From DASUBN01 sp036000105 (GTDB lineage Bacteria > Pseudomonadota > Gammaproteobacteria > Natronospirales > REEB76): DNA of 64,000 nt. The stretch is from NCBI GenBank assembly GCA_036000105.1, contig DASYGE010000012.1:496001-560000 (forward strand), given 5' to 3'. Below, one piece after another: positions 52,642 to 60,487 of the stretch. The notes under the pieces were generated by a model. The model searched no databases. It had not been told where the DNA came from and worked only from the letters and a program-made list of their open reading frames with translations. Made by a program: the position numbers and the translations under genes. Positions within the stretch are counted from its first letter, which is position 1; each line of letters starts with the position of its first letter.

Positions 52642-53193
52642 TTACTTCGTTGCAGCAGCAGGTGCCGCAGACGGAGCAGCAGCGGCGGCATCCGCCTTGG
52701 TGTAATCGAAGGTCTTGGTGGCGAGCGTGGCGCCGGAGCTGTCCAGCACGTCCACCGTCCAGGTGCCGAGCTTGGAAGCATCCAGCTGCTTGCTGGTGTA
52801 CGTGCGGTAGTGGGGGTACTTCGGCGTCTGCTTCACTTCGGCCTGGGTCACGCCGTTGTAGGTCCAGCGGAAGGTCACTTCCTGGTCCTGCAGGTTGTTC
52901 AGCACCGCGTAGAAGAAGATCTGCGTGTGGCTGTTGTCCAGCGTCTTGAGGTCGTCGGTCGGCTCGTGGTTGGTCACGGCGCTGGTGAACTGCGCCTTGT
53001 TCACCGAACCCTTGGCGGCGGGGGCTGCTTTCTTCTCTTCGGCAGCCGGAGCGGCAGCGGCAGCCGGAGCGGCGGGGGCAGCAGCGGCAGCGGTGCTGGC
53101 GGCGGCCGGCGCATTGGCGGCGAGCGCCGAGCCCGCCAGCGAGAACAGGCCGAACGCCAGCAGCGTCAGGGCGATTTTGTTGATCTTCTGCAT
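52642..53193 (-). CDS. Secreted DUF2914-domain protein with Ala/Pro-rich linker
   Basis: A 183-residue protein: signal peptide (NKIALTLLAFGLFSLAGSALA), a low-complexity A/P/E/K stretch (residues about 24-65), then a DUF2914-like domain (RAQFTSAV-type start VNKAQFTSAVTNHEPTDDLKTLDNSHTQIFFYAVLNNLQDQEVTFRWTYNGVTQAEVKQTPKYPHYRTYTSKQLDASKLGTWTVDVLDSSGATLA), and a short Ala-rich tail. The domain is a predicted periplasmic beta-sandwich of unknown role. The start at 53193 gives the signal peptide. It is single, between the ArsR operon and degP. Confidence 0.8.
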   Translation of the reverse strand: MQKINKIALTLLAFGLFSLAGSALAANAPAAASTAAAAAPAAPAAAAAPAAEEKKAAPAAKGSVNKAQFTSAVTNHEPTDDLKTLDNSHTQIFFYAVLNNLQDQEVTFRWTYNGVTQAEVKQTPKYPHYRTYTSKQLDASKLGTWTVDVLDSSGATLATKTFDYTKADAAAAAPSAAPAAATK

Positions 53194-53350
53194 GAGAGTC
53201 TCCCTTGGGAAATTGTAAGTAACGCTGAAAGAATCCATCGGGTCCGGACTAAGGCCCCGCGTGAGTATATATGTATAGGACATTTCTGCTGCCGCGCGAT
53301 GTCGACCATACATAATGCATGGGATACATAACTCAGTCATCTAAAAGAAA

Positions 53351-53370
53351 AGGGCCTCGTTAGAGGCCCT
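53351..53370 (-). terminator. Terminator downstream of degP
   Basis: AGGGCCTC-GTTA-GAGGCCCT followed on the minus strand by TTTTCTTTT is a classical intrinsic terminator. It lies 200 bp after the degP stop, beyond a hairpin-rich repeat region. Confidence 0.8.
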
Positions 53371-53571
53371 TAATTCAACAAGATATGTGGTTTTCGAGGT
53401 TGCTTATGACGTCGAATCAAAAGCGTCGCGGCCGTTCACGGACATCCATGTCCTTCACGGCATAAGACCATCCATGGTCAAAAGCTCAGGCGCACCAAGC
53501 GTACGCGTGCATGGATGCACGCGGTAGAGCAACGCAGGAGCAGTTGCCGAGTAGCTTTTGATCGGCGTCGG
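53371..53571. repeat. Hairpin cluster between degP and its terminator
   Basis: No gene. Hairpins lie in a row: GGACAT/ATGTCC, GACCAT/ATGGTC, GCGTGCAT/ATGCACGC (around 53505-53525) and GCAAC-GCAGGAGCA-GTTGC at 53529-53547. The last two sit inside a larger inverted repeat TCAAAAGCT ... AGCTTTTGA. The first three share an ATGGAT/ATCCAT apex with differing arms; the fourth shares its loop with hairpins at 55.35, 55.42 and 59.95 kb. Confidence 0.7.
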
Positions 53572-54966
53572 TTACTCACCTAGCGACACATAGAACAGCT
53601 GGTCGCCCCGGCGTACCGCCAGGAACAGGCTGCCCTTGCCGGCGCGTGCCGCATCCCTGAACTCCTCGACGTTCTTCACGGTCTTGCGGTTCACGCTCAC
53701 GATCACGTCGCCCTCCTGCAAGCCGGCGAGCAGCGCGTCGCTGTCCTGGTCTATGGAGCTGATCTCCACGCCCTGCACCTTGCCGTAGAGCTCGGAGTCC
53801 TTGCCGATGTCGTCCACATGCAAGCCGTGGGTGTCGTTCGCGGCGGCATTGCCGCCGTTCCCGCTCTCCTGTCCCTCGCCGCCCTCGGCCTTGCCGGTGG
53901 TGGCGGTCACGTCGACGATCTGGCCGTTGCGCGCGAGCTGCAGTTGCACCTCCGAGCCACGGCGCAGGGTGCCGATCGTGCTCTGCAGGGCGGCGTTGCT
54001 GGTGACCGCTTTGCCGTCCACCTTGAGGATCACATCGCCGGCCTTCACGCCGGCCTTGTCGGCGCCGGAACCCGGCTGCACCTGGGTCACCACCACGCCG
54101 GTCGCCTCACTGATGCCGAGGCCCTTGGCGATCTCGGGGGTGAGGTTCTGGATGGTCACGCCCAGCACGCCGCGTTCCACCTTGCCGTACTTGATGAGCT
54201 GGTCCATGACGTCATGGGCCATGTTGATGGGGATGGCGAAGCCGATGCCGATGTTGCCGCCGCCGCGGGACAGGATGGCGGTGTTGATGCCCACCAGGTC
54301 GCCGTTGAGGTCGACGAGCGCCCCGCCGGAGTTACCCGGGTTGATGGAGGCGTCGGTCTGGATGAAGTTCTCGTACTTGCCGTCTTCGATGCCGGCGCGG
54401 CCGAGGGCCGAGACGATGCCGGCGGTGACCGTGTGTTTCAGGCCGAAGGGGTTGCCGATGGCCACCACGAAGTCGCCCACCTGCAGCGCCTCGGAGTTGC
54501 CGAGCGGCAGGGCCGTGAGGTCATCGGCCTTGATCTGCAGCACCGCCACGTCGGTCTCCGGGTCCTTGCCCACCACCTTGGCGGTGTAGTTGCGCCCGTC
54601 GTTCAAGGTCACGGTGATCTTGTCGGCGTTCTCCACCACGTGGTTGTTGGTGAGGATGTAGCCCTTGGCGGCGTCCACGATCACGCCGGAGCCTAGGCTC
54701 TGGAACTGGCGCTGCACCGGTTGGCCGCCGCCCTGGCCGCCGAAGAACTGCTGGAAGAAGGGGTCGTTCATGAACGGGTTCTGCTGCTGCATCTGCACAT
54801 GGCCGCGGGTAGAGACGTTCACCACCGTCGGGGTCACGCGCTTGATCATGGGTGCCAACGACGGCACAGCCTGGCCGGCCACGGCGGGCGGCGGCATGTG
54901 GGCGAAGGCGGGCAGGGGAGAGAGGCTGACAGCCGCGAGCAGGGCGGCGAAGACGATAGGTTTCAT
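53572..54966 (-). CDS. degQ: Periplasmic serine protease Do (DegP/DegQ-like)
   Basis: A 464-residue protease. Signal peptide (PIVFAALLAAVSLSPLPAFA), then a trypsin-like domain with His in YILTNNHVVENADKITV, Asp in DPETDVAVLQIK and Ser in INPGNSGGALVDLNG. Two PDZ domains follow (residues about 265-355 and 375-460: GVVVTQVQPGSGADKAGVKAGDVILKVDGKAV; GDVIVSVNRKTVKNVEEFRDAARAGKGSLFLAVRRG). It degrades misfolded envelope proteins. A glycine/glutamine-rich loop (QQFFGGQGGGQPVQRQ) is present. AAAGGAACG precedes the ATG. Confidence 0.95.
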   Translation of the reverse strand: MKPIVFAALLAAVSLSPLPAFAHMPPPAVAGQAVPSLAPMIKRVTPTVVNVSTRGHVQMQQQNPFMNDPFFQQFFGGQGGGQPVQRQFQSLGSGVIVDAAKGYILTNNHVVENADKITVTLNDGRNYTAKVVGKDPETDVAVLQIKADDLTALPLGNSEALQVGDFVVAIGNPFGLKHTVTAGIVSALGRAGIEDGKYENFIQTDASINPGNSGGALVDLNGDLVGINTAILSRGGGNIGIGFAIPINMAHDVMDQLIKYGKVERGVLGVTIQNLTPEIAKGLGISEATGVVVTQVQPGSGADKAGVKAGDVILKVDGKAVTSNAALQSTIGTLRRGSEVQLQLARNGQIVDVTATTGKAEGGEGQESGNGGNAAANDTHGLHVDDIGKDSELYGKVQGVEISSIDQDSDALLAGLQEGDVIVSVNRKTVKNVEEFRDAARAGKGSLFLAVRRGDQLFYVSLGE

Positions 54967-55741
54967 CAGTTCGTTCCTTTTTCTACTGGACGGGGGGAGT
55001 TGTGACTTAAGGGTCGGGTCTGTAAACGCATGGACCCGGCTACCGTGCACAGTACGGGCGCGGCGTTCCCGCCCGACTCCTGCAGCACTGATGACTACGA
55101 TGCGCCAGAAGCGCAAAGCGTCGCAGGCCGTTATGTTTTGTACTTCACTTAACTATACAGGCGCATCTTTGAAGTTGCGCCGCCCCTCTGCGCTACGTTC
55201 GGGAGACTATGAGCTTCGCGCAGAGAGACGGCGGCTTTCAATCGACTCTATATAGAGGGACCTCTTGTCATCAGCGGAAGTTCCGCCGGCGATATGAAAC
55301 TCGCCCAGATACGCTGAACAGCTCGTCGCTCCCGCACATCCCTCGGCAACTCGGCAATTGCTCCTGCATTGCCCTACCTCCTGGGTCCCTCCAGTCGTGC
55401 TCCTGCATTGCTCTCGGCACTTGTTCCTGACAGTGCTCTACCGCCTACCTCCATGTAAGCGTACCTCCGGCATCCGTGCCGTCGTGTGCACCGCGACATA
55501 AGGTCATCCTGACCGTAACGAAACGGCGTACTCGAGCAGGATCCCCGCCGCGTCGCACGCACAGCAACCTATGGAGGCGTCCGGCGCGGCGGAGTCCTAA
55601 CTCAATTAACTTTTACGGCAATCTTGCGGGCGGCGGCAGCGCAGGATGCGCTGCGACTGTCTGGTCCGGACCTGTGCCGGACCAGACAGGTCCGCGAAAG
55701 CCAGGGAGGGCTTTGCGGACAAGCCTGGAGAAGGCGGCGTA
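54967..55741. repeat. 775-bp intergenic region with covarying hairpins
   Basis: No convincing gene. The first 200 bp presumably hold the degP promoter, which I could not pin down. Hairpins with loop TGCTCCTGC (plus strand) occur at 55353-55373 (GGCAAT/ATTGCC) and, altered, 55417-55436 (GCACT/AGTGC). Nearer hsp20 are GCAGCGCA/TGCGCTGC at 55636-55654, a 13-bp stem CTGTCTGGTCCGG at 55657-55689, and TCCGC-AAAGCC-type pairing at 55691-55719 with CCAGGGAGG in its loop. The last may end the hsp20 transcript. Confidence 0.6.
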
Positions 55742-56185
55742 TTAGTTGGGCGCCGTCGTCTTGACGGCGATCTTACGAGGCGCCGCCTTCACTAGCTTGG
55801 GGATCACGATCTCGAGGGAGCCGTGCTCGCCCTTGGCGGTGATGCCTTCCGCATCGGCCGTGTCAGGCAGGCTGAAGCGGCGCTGGAAGCGGCCGGCGTG
55901 GCGTTCCACCCGGGTCCAGCCGTCCTTCGTGTCGCGGGTTTCGGCCTTACGCTCACCGCTGAGGGTGAGGACGCCGTCCTCCATGCTCACTTCGATGTCT
56001 TTGGGGTCCACGCCCGGCACATCCGCATGGATCAGGAAGCGCTCAGCCTCTTCCTTGATGTCCACCCTGGGGCTCCAGTCGGCGGCGGGGGCGTCGGCGC
56101 CCTGGTAGCGGATGCCATGGTCGGCCAGGAGCCGGTTCATGAGCTGGTCCACGGGCACCCAGGGCTGGTAACGGATCACATTCAT
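55742..56185 (-). CDS. Small heat-shock protein, Hsp20/alpha-crystallin family
   Basis: A 147-residue chaperone: a short N-terminal arm (NVIRYQPWVPVDQLMNRLLADHG), the alpha-crystallin domain (SPRVDIKEEAERFLIHADVPGVDPKDIEVSMEDGVLTLSGERKAE, VERHAGRFQRRFSLPDTADAEGITAKGEHGSLEIVIPK) and a short tail. It holds unfolding proteins during heat stress. GGAGG lies 8 nt before the ATG, and a sigma-32-like promoter is visible upstream. Confidence 0.95.
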   Translation of the reverse strand: MNVIRYQPWVPVDQLMNRLLADHGIRYQGADAPAADWSPRVDIKEEAERFLIHADVPGVDPKDIEVSMEDGVLTLSGERKAETRDTKDGWTRVERHAGRFQRRFSLPDTADAEGITAKGEHGSLEIVIPKLVKAAPRKIAVKTTAPN

Positions 56186-56225
56186 GGTCTTTCCTCCGGA
56201 AAATTATGCTGTCTGTCTGGCTGTA

Positions 56226-56253
56226 TAAATTGGGCCAGCTGCGCACAACTCAA
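56226..56253 (-). promoter_or_regulatory. Sigma-32-like heat-shock promoter of hsp20
   Basis: On the minus strand TTGAGT (56248-56253) and CCCAATTTA (56226-56234) are 13 bp apart, resembling the heat-shock consensus CTTGAAA/CCCCATNT. The transcript would have a leader of about 30-35 nt. Confidence 0.65.
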
Positions 56254-56336
56254 CCCCCGTTTGTCCGTATGGCCCTACAAGCCTTTCAGTGGATAGCCGG
56301 CTTCCATTACAGAAAGGTTTGTGATTAACTCCGCCA

Positions 56337-56352
56337 ACCCTAGATGTAGTGT
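56337..56352 (+). promoter_or_regulatory. Candidate NrdR box, distal
   Basis: ACCCTAGATGTAGTGT differs by one base from a perfect ACACTAGATGTAGTGT palindrome of the NrdR type. It lies 161 bp from the second candidate box, farther than the usual pair spacing, so its role is uncertain. Confidence 0.4.
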
Positions 56353-56441
56353 TTCTTACTTCGGCGCCGAAGGGATCGGCGGCAGTAAGAACGGGGTTTA
56401 ATTTTCTCTTTTAAGCCATTGATATTGTTCATGAAGTTTAT

Positions 56442-56470
56442 TTGACAAACCGGGAACTGGGGTCTACGCT
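56442..56470 (+). promoter_or_regulatory. nrdJa promoter
   Basis: TTGACA, a 17-bp spacer and TACGCT make a good sigma-70 promoter about 170 bp upstream of the nrdJa ATG. The 456-bp spacer between hsp20 and nrdJa otherwise shows only the NrdR-like boxes; no cobalamin riboswitch was recognised. Confidence 0.65.
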
Positions 56471-56497
56471 TAATTAGAATTTCGCGGGGGTGGGGTA

Positions 56498-56513
56498 GCA
56501 CAAGATGTTGTGT
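56498..56513 (+). promoter_or_regulatory. Candidate NrdR box, proximal
   Basis: GCACAAGATGTTGTGT fits the 16-bp NrdR palindrome and sits about 30 bp downstream of the -10, where binding would block transcription of the ribonucleotide reductase. Confidence 0.55.
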
Positions 56514-56641
56514 CTCTTCTCCTCAGCTTTTCCACAAGTTATCCACGGATTAGGAACAGGGTCTGCAAGGGAAGCGTGCGTGCAGGCCGGGCGGACCATT
56601 TAAAAAGCAAAGAAGTGCCCTCATGGAGGCTGAGTCCTAAG

Positions 56642-59600
56642 ATGAATACTGTTTTGAAGCAGGCGCCTGCCGCCGTGAATGACATACCTGTACAAGAAGC
56701 CTCTTACGACATCTGGGACAAGAAGTACCGCCTCAAGGCTAAAGACGGCACCATCCTTGACCAGGAAGTGGACGACACCTGGAAGCGGGTGGCCCGCGCC
56801 CTGGCCGACGTCGAGATCCCCGAGAAGCGTGAAGAGTGGTACGAGAAGTTCCTGTGGGCCCTGCGCCACGGGGCGATCCCGGCTGGCCGCGTCACCTCCA
56901 ACGCCGGCGCCCTGGAGCACAAGCCCGCCACCTCCACCATCAACTGCACCGTGTCCGGCACCATCCGCGACTCCATGGACAACATCCTGCACAAGGTCCA
57001 TGAGGCGGGGCTGACGCTGAAAGCCGGCTGCGGCATCGGTTATGAATTCTCCACGCTGCGTCCGCGCGGCGCCTACGTCGCCGGCGCCGGGGCTTACACC
57101 TCCGGCCCCATGTCCTTCATGGATATCTACGACAAGATGTGTTTCACCGTGTCCTCGGCGGGCGGCCGCCGCGGCGCCCAGATGGGCACCTTCGAAGTGG
57201 GCCACCCGGACGTCACGGATTTCATCCGCGCCAAGCGCGAAGACGGGCGCCTGCGCCAGTTCAACCTCTCGCTGCTGGTGACCAAAGACTTCATGGAAGC
57301 CGTGAAGGCCGACGGCGAATGGCAGCTGGCCTTCCCCATGGACAAGAAGGAAGTGGAGAGCGACCGGATAGACCTCACCGACAAGGCCAAGGTGGTCTGG
57401 CGCGAGTGGCCGACCACGGAAGGCTACATCGTGAACGAAGCGGGCCTCGTGGCCTGCCGCATCTACAAGATGATCCACGCCCGCCGCCTGTGGGACCTCA
57501 TCATGGCCTCCACCTATGATTTCGCGGAGCCCGGCTTCGTGCTCATAGACGAGGTCAACGAGATGAACAACAACTGGTGGTGCGAGAACATCCGCGCCAC
57601 CAACCCCTGCGTCACCGCCGGCACCTGGGTGCAGACCGCCGCTGGACCGCGCCAGGTGGGCGAGCTATTGGGCACTGGATTCATGGCGCGGGTGGATGGC
57701 GTGGACCACGCCACGACAGCGGACGGCTTCTTCAAGACCGCCACCAAGCCGGTGGTACGGCTCGAGACCGTCGAGGGCTACAGCCTGCGTCTCACCGCCG
57801 ATCACCGCGTCCGCCGCGTGACGCATTTCACTCGTTACACGACGGAGACCGAATGGTGCGCCGCCGGCGAGCTTAAGGCGGGCGACCGCGTGCTCCTCAA
57901 CGATCACCGCGCCGACAGCGAATGGACCGGAGCCTACGGTCGGGACGAGGGCTATCTGCTGGGCCTGCTGGTAGGCGATGGCACCCTGAAATCCGACGAG
58001 GCAGTGCTGTGCGTATGGCGTAGCGCGGCGGTTGCCAACGGCGCCGAAGCGCATCTTCCTTCCGGCGCGCAGGCCATGATGCGCGAAGCACAGCAGGCGG
58101 CCGAGGCATCGCCGCACCGCAGCGATTTCAGCGGCTGGCACGAAGTAAGCGGCCGCGGCGAGCATCGACTGGGGTCCGCCGCCCTGCGCGACCTGGCCTT
58201 CGATCTGGGCATGCGTCCCGGCGACAAGGCGATCACCCCGGCCCTGGAGCGTTGTTCGAGCGGGTTCTATCGGGGCTTCCTGCGGGGACTGTTCGATACT
58301 GACGGCTCGGTGCAAGGCAGCCAGACCAAGGGTGTCAGCCTGCGCCTGGCACAGTCGGATCTGCCGCGGCTCGAAGCCGCCCAGCGCATGCTGCTGCGCC
58401 TAGGCGTCGCTTCGGTCATCTATACCGGTCGCCGGGAGAGCGGCACGAGCCGCCTGCCGGACGGCAAGGGCGGTTACCGGGAATATGCCATCAAGCCGCA
58501 GCATGAGCTGGTCATCAGCGGCGAAAACCTGCTGCGCTATCGCGAGCTCATCGGCTTCGGCGACAGTGACAAGGCGGCGCGCCTCGATCAGCTCCTGGCC
58601 GGCTACAAGCGCGAGTTGAACCGCGAGCGATTCACCGCCCGGGTTTCCGTCGTGACCCCGGCCGGCACGGAGGACGTCTATGACGTGCAAGTGCCGGGTA
58701 TCAACAGTTTCGATGCTAACGGCCTGCACGCCCACAATTGCGGAGAGCAACCTTTACCGCCCTACGGCTCCTGCCTCTTAGGGAGCGTGAACCTCACCAA
58801 GTTCGTGCTGGAGCCCTTCACGCCCAAGGCCCGCTTCGACTGGGATGAATACCGGGAAGTGGTGAAGGTCTTCACCCGTGCCCTGGACAACGTGGTCGAG
58901 ATCAACGGCCTGCCCCTGCAGCAGCAGCGGGACGAGATCACCCGCAAGCGCCGCCATGGCATGGGTTATCTGGGCCTAGGCTCCACCATCACCATGCTGG
59001 GCTGGAAATACGGCTCGGCGGAATCCGTGAAGTTCACGGAAGACGTCTCCCGCGAGATGGCCATGGCCGGCTGGGAAGAGGCCCTGGAGCTCGCCAAAGA
59101 GAAGGGCCCCGCCCCCATCATGGTGGAAGAGTTCGAGATCACCTCCGAGATGCTGCGCAAGCGCCCGGAGATGGCGGACGATGGCTGGAAAGTGGGCGAC
59201 AAGATCAAGGGCCGGGAGCTGCACGCCAACTACAGCCGCTACATGCAGCGGGTGGCGGATGTGGCGCCGGATCTCGTGGATGCCTTGGCCGTCACCGGCG
59301 CCCGCTTCACCCACCACAGCTCCATCGCCCCCACCGGCACCATCTCCCTGTCGCTGGCCAACAACGCCAGCAACGGCATCGAGCCCTCCTTCGCGCATCA
59401 TTACTTCCGGAACGTCATCCGCTCCGGCAAGAAGAGCAAAGAGAAGATAGACGTGTATTCCTTCGAGCTCCTGGCCTACCGGCACCTGGTCAACCAGAAC
59501 GCCATCCCGGACTCGGAGAAGACCGAAGAGATGCTGCCGGAGTATTTCATCACCGCCGAGCACATCAACCCGAAAGAGCATGTGGACATCCAGGCGGCCG

Positions 59601-59920
59601 CCCAGAAGTGGGTGGACTCCAGCATCTCCAAGACCGCGAACGTGCCCACGGATTATCCCTACGAGCAGTTCAAGGACATCTACCTGTATGCCTATGAGAG
59701 CGGCCTGAAGGGCTGCACCACCTTCCGCTTCAACCCGGAGGCCTTCCAGGGCGTGCTGGTGAAGGAGCAGGACCTCAAGAATACGGTGTACAAGTTCACC
59801 CTGGACGACGGCAGCATCGTCGAGGCGCGGGGCGATGAAGAGATCGAGTACGACGGTGAGAAACACACCGCGGCTAACCTCTATGACGCCCTGAAAGAAG
59901 GTTACTACGGCAAGTTCTGA
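56642..59920 (+). CDS. nrdJa: Adenosylcobalamin-dependent ribonucleotide reductase large part, NrdJa, with intein
   Basis: A 1092-residue precursor, about 715 residues after splicing. Extein blocks: SNAGALEHKPATSTINCTVSGTIRDSMDNILHKVHEAGLTLKAGCGIGYEFSTLRPRGA, GGRRGAQMGTFEVGHPDV, the active-site region ATNP|CGEQPLPPYGSCLLGSVNL, and SSIAPTGTISLSLANNASNGIEPSFA. It reduces ribonucleotides using vitamin B12 in place of a radical subunit. A 377-residue intein interrupts the active-site loop. ATG 56642 follows GGAGG by 11 nt. The C-terminal portion of the enzyme is encoded apart as NrdJb at 60488. Confidence 0.95.
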   Translation: MNTVLKQAPAAVNDIPVQEASYDIWDKKYRLKAKDGTILDQEVDDTWKRVARALADVEIPEKREEWYEKFLWALRHGAIPAGRVTSNAGALEHKPATSTINCTVSGTIRDSMDNILHKVHEAGLTLKAGCGIGYEFSTLRPRGAYVAGAGAYTSGPMSFMDIYDKMCFTVSSAGGRRGAQMGTFEVGHPDVTDFIRAKREDGRLRQFNLSLLVTKDFMEAVKADGEWQLAFPMDKKEVESDRIDLTDKAKVVWREWPTTEGYIVNEAGLVACRIYKMIHARRLWDLIMASTYDFAEPGFVLIDEVNEMNNNWWCENIRATNPCVTAGTWVQTAAGPRQVGELLGTGFMARVDGVDHATTADGFFKTATKPVVRLETVEGYSLRLTADHRVRRVTHFTRYTTETEWCAAGELKAGDRVLLNDHRADSEWTGAYGRDEGYLLGLLVGDGTLKSDEAVLCVWRSAAVANGAEAHLPSGAQAMMREAQQAAEASPHRSDFSGWHEVSGRGEHRLGSAALRDLAFDLGMRPGDKAITPALERCSSGFYRGFLRGLFDTDGSVQGSQTKGVSLRLAQSDLPRLEAAQRMLLRLGVASVIYTGRRESGTSRLPDGKGGYREYAIKPQHELVISGENLLRYRELIGFGDSDKAARLDQLLAGYKRELNRERFTARVSVVTPAGTEDVYDVQVPGINSFDANGLHAHNCGEQPLPPYGSCLLGSVNLTKFVLEPFTPKARFDWDEYREVVKVFTRALDNVVEINGLPLQQQRDEITRKRRHGMGYLGLGSTITMLGWKYGSAESVKFTEDVSREMAMAGWEEALELAKEKGPAPIMVEEFEITSEMLRKRPEMADDGWKVGDKIKGRELHANYSRYMQRVADVAPDLVDALAVTGARFTHHSSIAPTGTISLSLANNASNGIEPSFAHHYFRNVIRSGKKSKEKIDVYSFELLAYRHLVNQNAIPDSEKTEEMLPEYFITAEHINPKEHVDIQAAAQKWVDSSISKTANVPTDYPYEQFKDIYLYAYESGLKGCTTFRFNPEAFQGVLVKEQDLKNTVYKFTLDDGSIVEARGDEEIEYDGEKHTAANLYDALKEGYYGKF
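57608..58738 (+). mobile_element. LAGLIDADG intein within NrdJa
   Basis: Residues 323-699 of the precursor. It begins with Cys (CVTAGTWVQTAAGPRQVGEL, block A), has the block B His in LRLTADHRVRRVTHF, ends HAHN and is followed by the extein Cys+1. Two dodecapeptide motifs (GYLLGLLVGDGTLK and FYRGFLRGLFDTDGSVQ) mark a LAGLIDADG homing endonuclease that looks intact. The GC content equals that of the host gene. It lies between NP and CGEQP, a common insertion point in ribonucleotide reductases. Confidence 0.95.
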
Positions 59921-59952
59921 CGTCGTCACGACTGCAGGGAGGCAGGAGGTAG

Positions 59953-59974
59953 GGCAACGCAGGGAGCAGTTGCC
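59953..59974. repeat. Hairpin GGCAAC-GCAGGGAGCA-GTTGCC after nrdJa
   Basis: A 6-bp stem with a 10-nt loop, 33 bp after the nrdJa stop. It is a member of the family also found at 53529, 55353 and 55417, with the same loop and flanks (GGTAG before, GAG after). Confidence 0.7.
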
Positions 59975-59997
59975 GAGATTGCCGCGAATGCTTTGTT

Positions 59998-60055
59998 GGA
60001 GAAATTTTTCGTGCCTCATTACCTATTTGGTAACTCCGGCCCTCAAAATTTCTCC
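59998..60055. repeat. Inverted-repeat element with ATTACC/GGTAAC core, copy 1
   Basis: Perfect 11-bp arms GGAGAAATTTT and AAAATTTCTCC enclose a core containing ATTACCTATTTGGTAACTCC. The tail CGCCGCGCCTCGCGCC follows. The core and tail recur at 61256-61361 with entirely different arms. Confidence 0.7.
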
Positions 60056-60242
60056 GCCGCGCCTCGCGCCAACTGACTTAGCCAGGGCGCGCTGAGGATG
60101 TGGCAAGGGTTTGAATTCCGGTAGCCTCCGAAAGGAGGATAACGGGAGACTGGGAGGAGTTAGGCGGCCGGTAAAGCCGCCCAACTTTTTTAAACAGATG
60201 GATAAAGCACGACGTCGGCCATATATAAAGGCGGGCGTTACA

Positions 60243-60322
60243 TAGAGAGATAGAGAGATAGAGAGATAGAGAGATAGAGAGATAGAGAGATAGAGAGATA
60301 GAGAGATAGAGAGATAGAGAGG
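60243..60322. repeat. Microsatellite, ten units of TAGAGAGA
   Basis: Nine perfect 8-bp units and a tenth ending in GG, between nrdJa and nrdJb. Such tracts are prone to slippage. It lies outside any gene I can support. Confidence 0.97.
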
Positions 60323-60487
60323 CTGCAATACATGGATGTATTGCACGCGAATCGAGCGGCGACCGCTCGATTCGGCGTAGGCAAGTACGGGCGTGTACCG
60401 GACTTGCCGAGTCTGAAAAGGCCAGGATGGCCTTATTCAGACCTATGAATTGGAAATGAAGCGAACAGAGTCTTCGAGGTGAGCGGA
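60323..60487. repeat. Row of hairpins upstream of nrdJb
   Basis: Four hairpins in succession: GCAATACAT/ATGTATTGC, a perfect 12-bp CGAATCGAGCGG stem with CGA loop near 60348-60374, GGCAAGT/ACTTGCC and GTCTGAA/TTCAGAC enclosing GGCC/GGCC. They resemble those after degP in having variable arms; the first has the GGAT-type apex. The gap ends in the GAGGTGAG ribosome site of nrdJb. Confidence 0.65.

Noticed and set aside
55209..55430. A 73-codon plus-strand frame in the degP-hsp20 gap
   Set aside because: Low-complexity, overlaps hairpin repeats, and has no ribosome site or recognisable domain.
56186..56641. Possible cobalamin riboswitch upstream of the B12-dependent reductase
   Set aside because: No B12-box-like sequence or multi-stem layout seen; a plain promoter and NrdR-like boxes explain the region better.
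60243..60322. Possible CRISPR array
   Set aside because: The units are 8 bp and directly adjoining, with no spacers and no cas genes.
60023..60346. A 107-codon minus-strand frame with a repeated LYLSIS peptide
   Set aside because: It merely translates the TAGAGAGA microsatellite; no ribosome site or family support.
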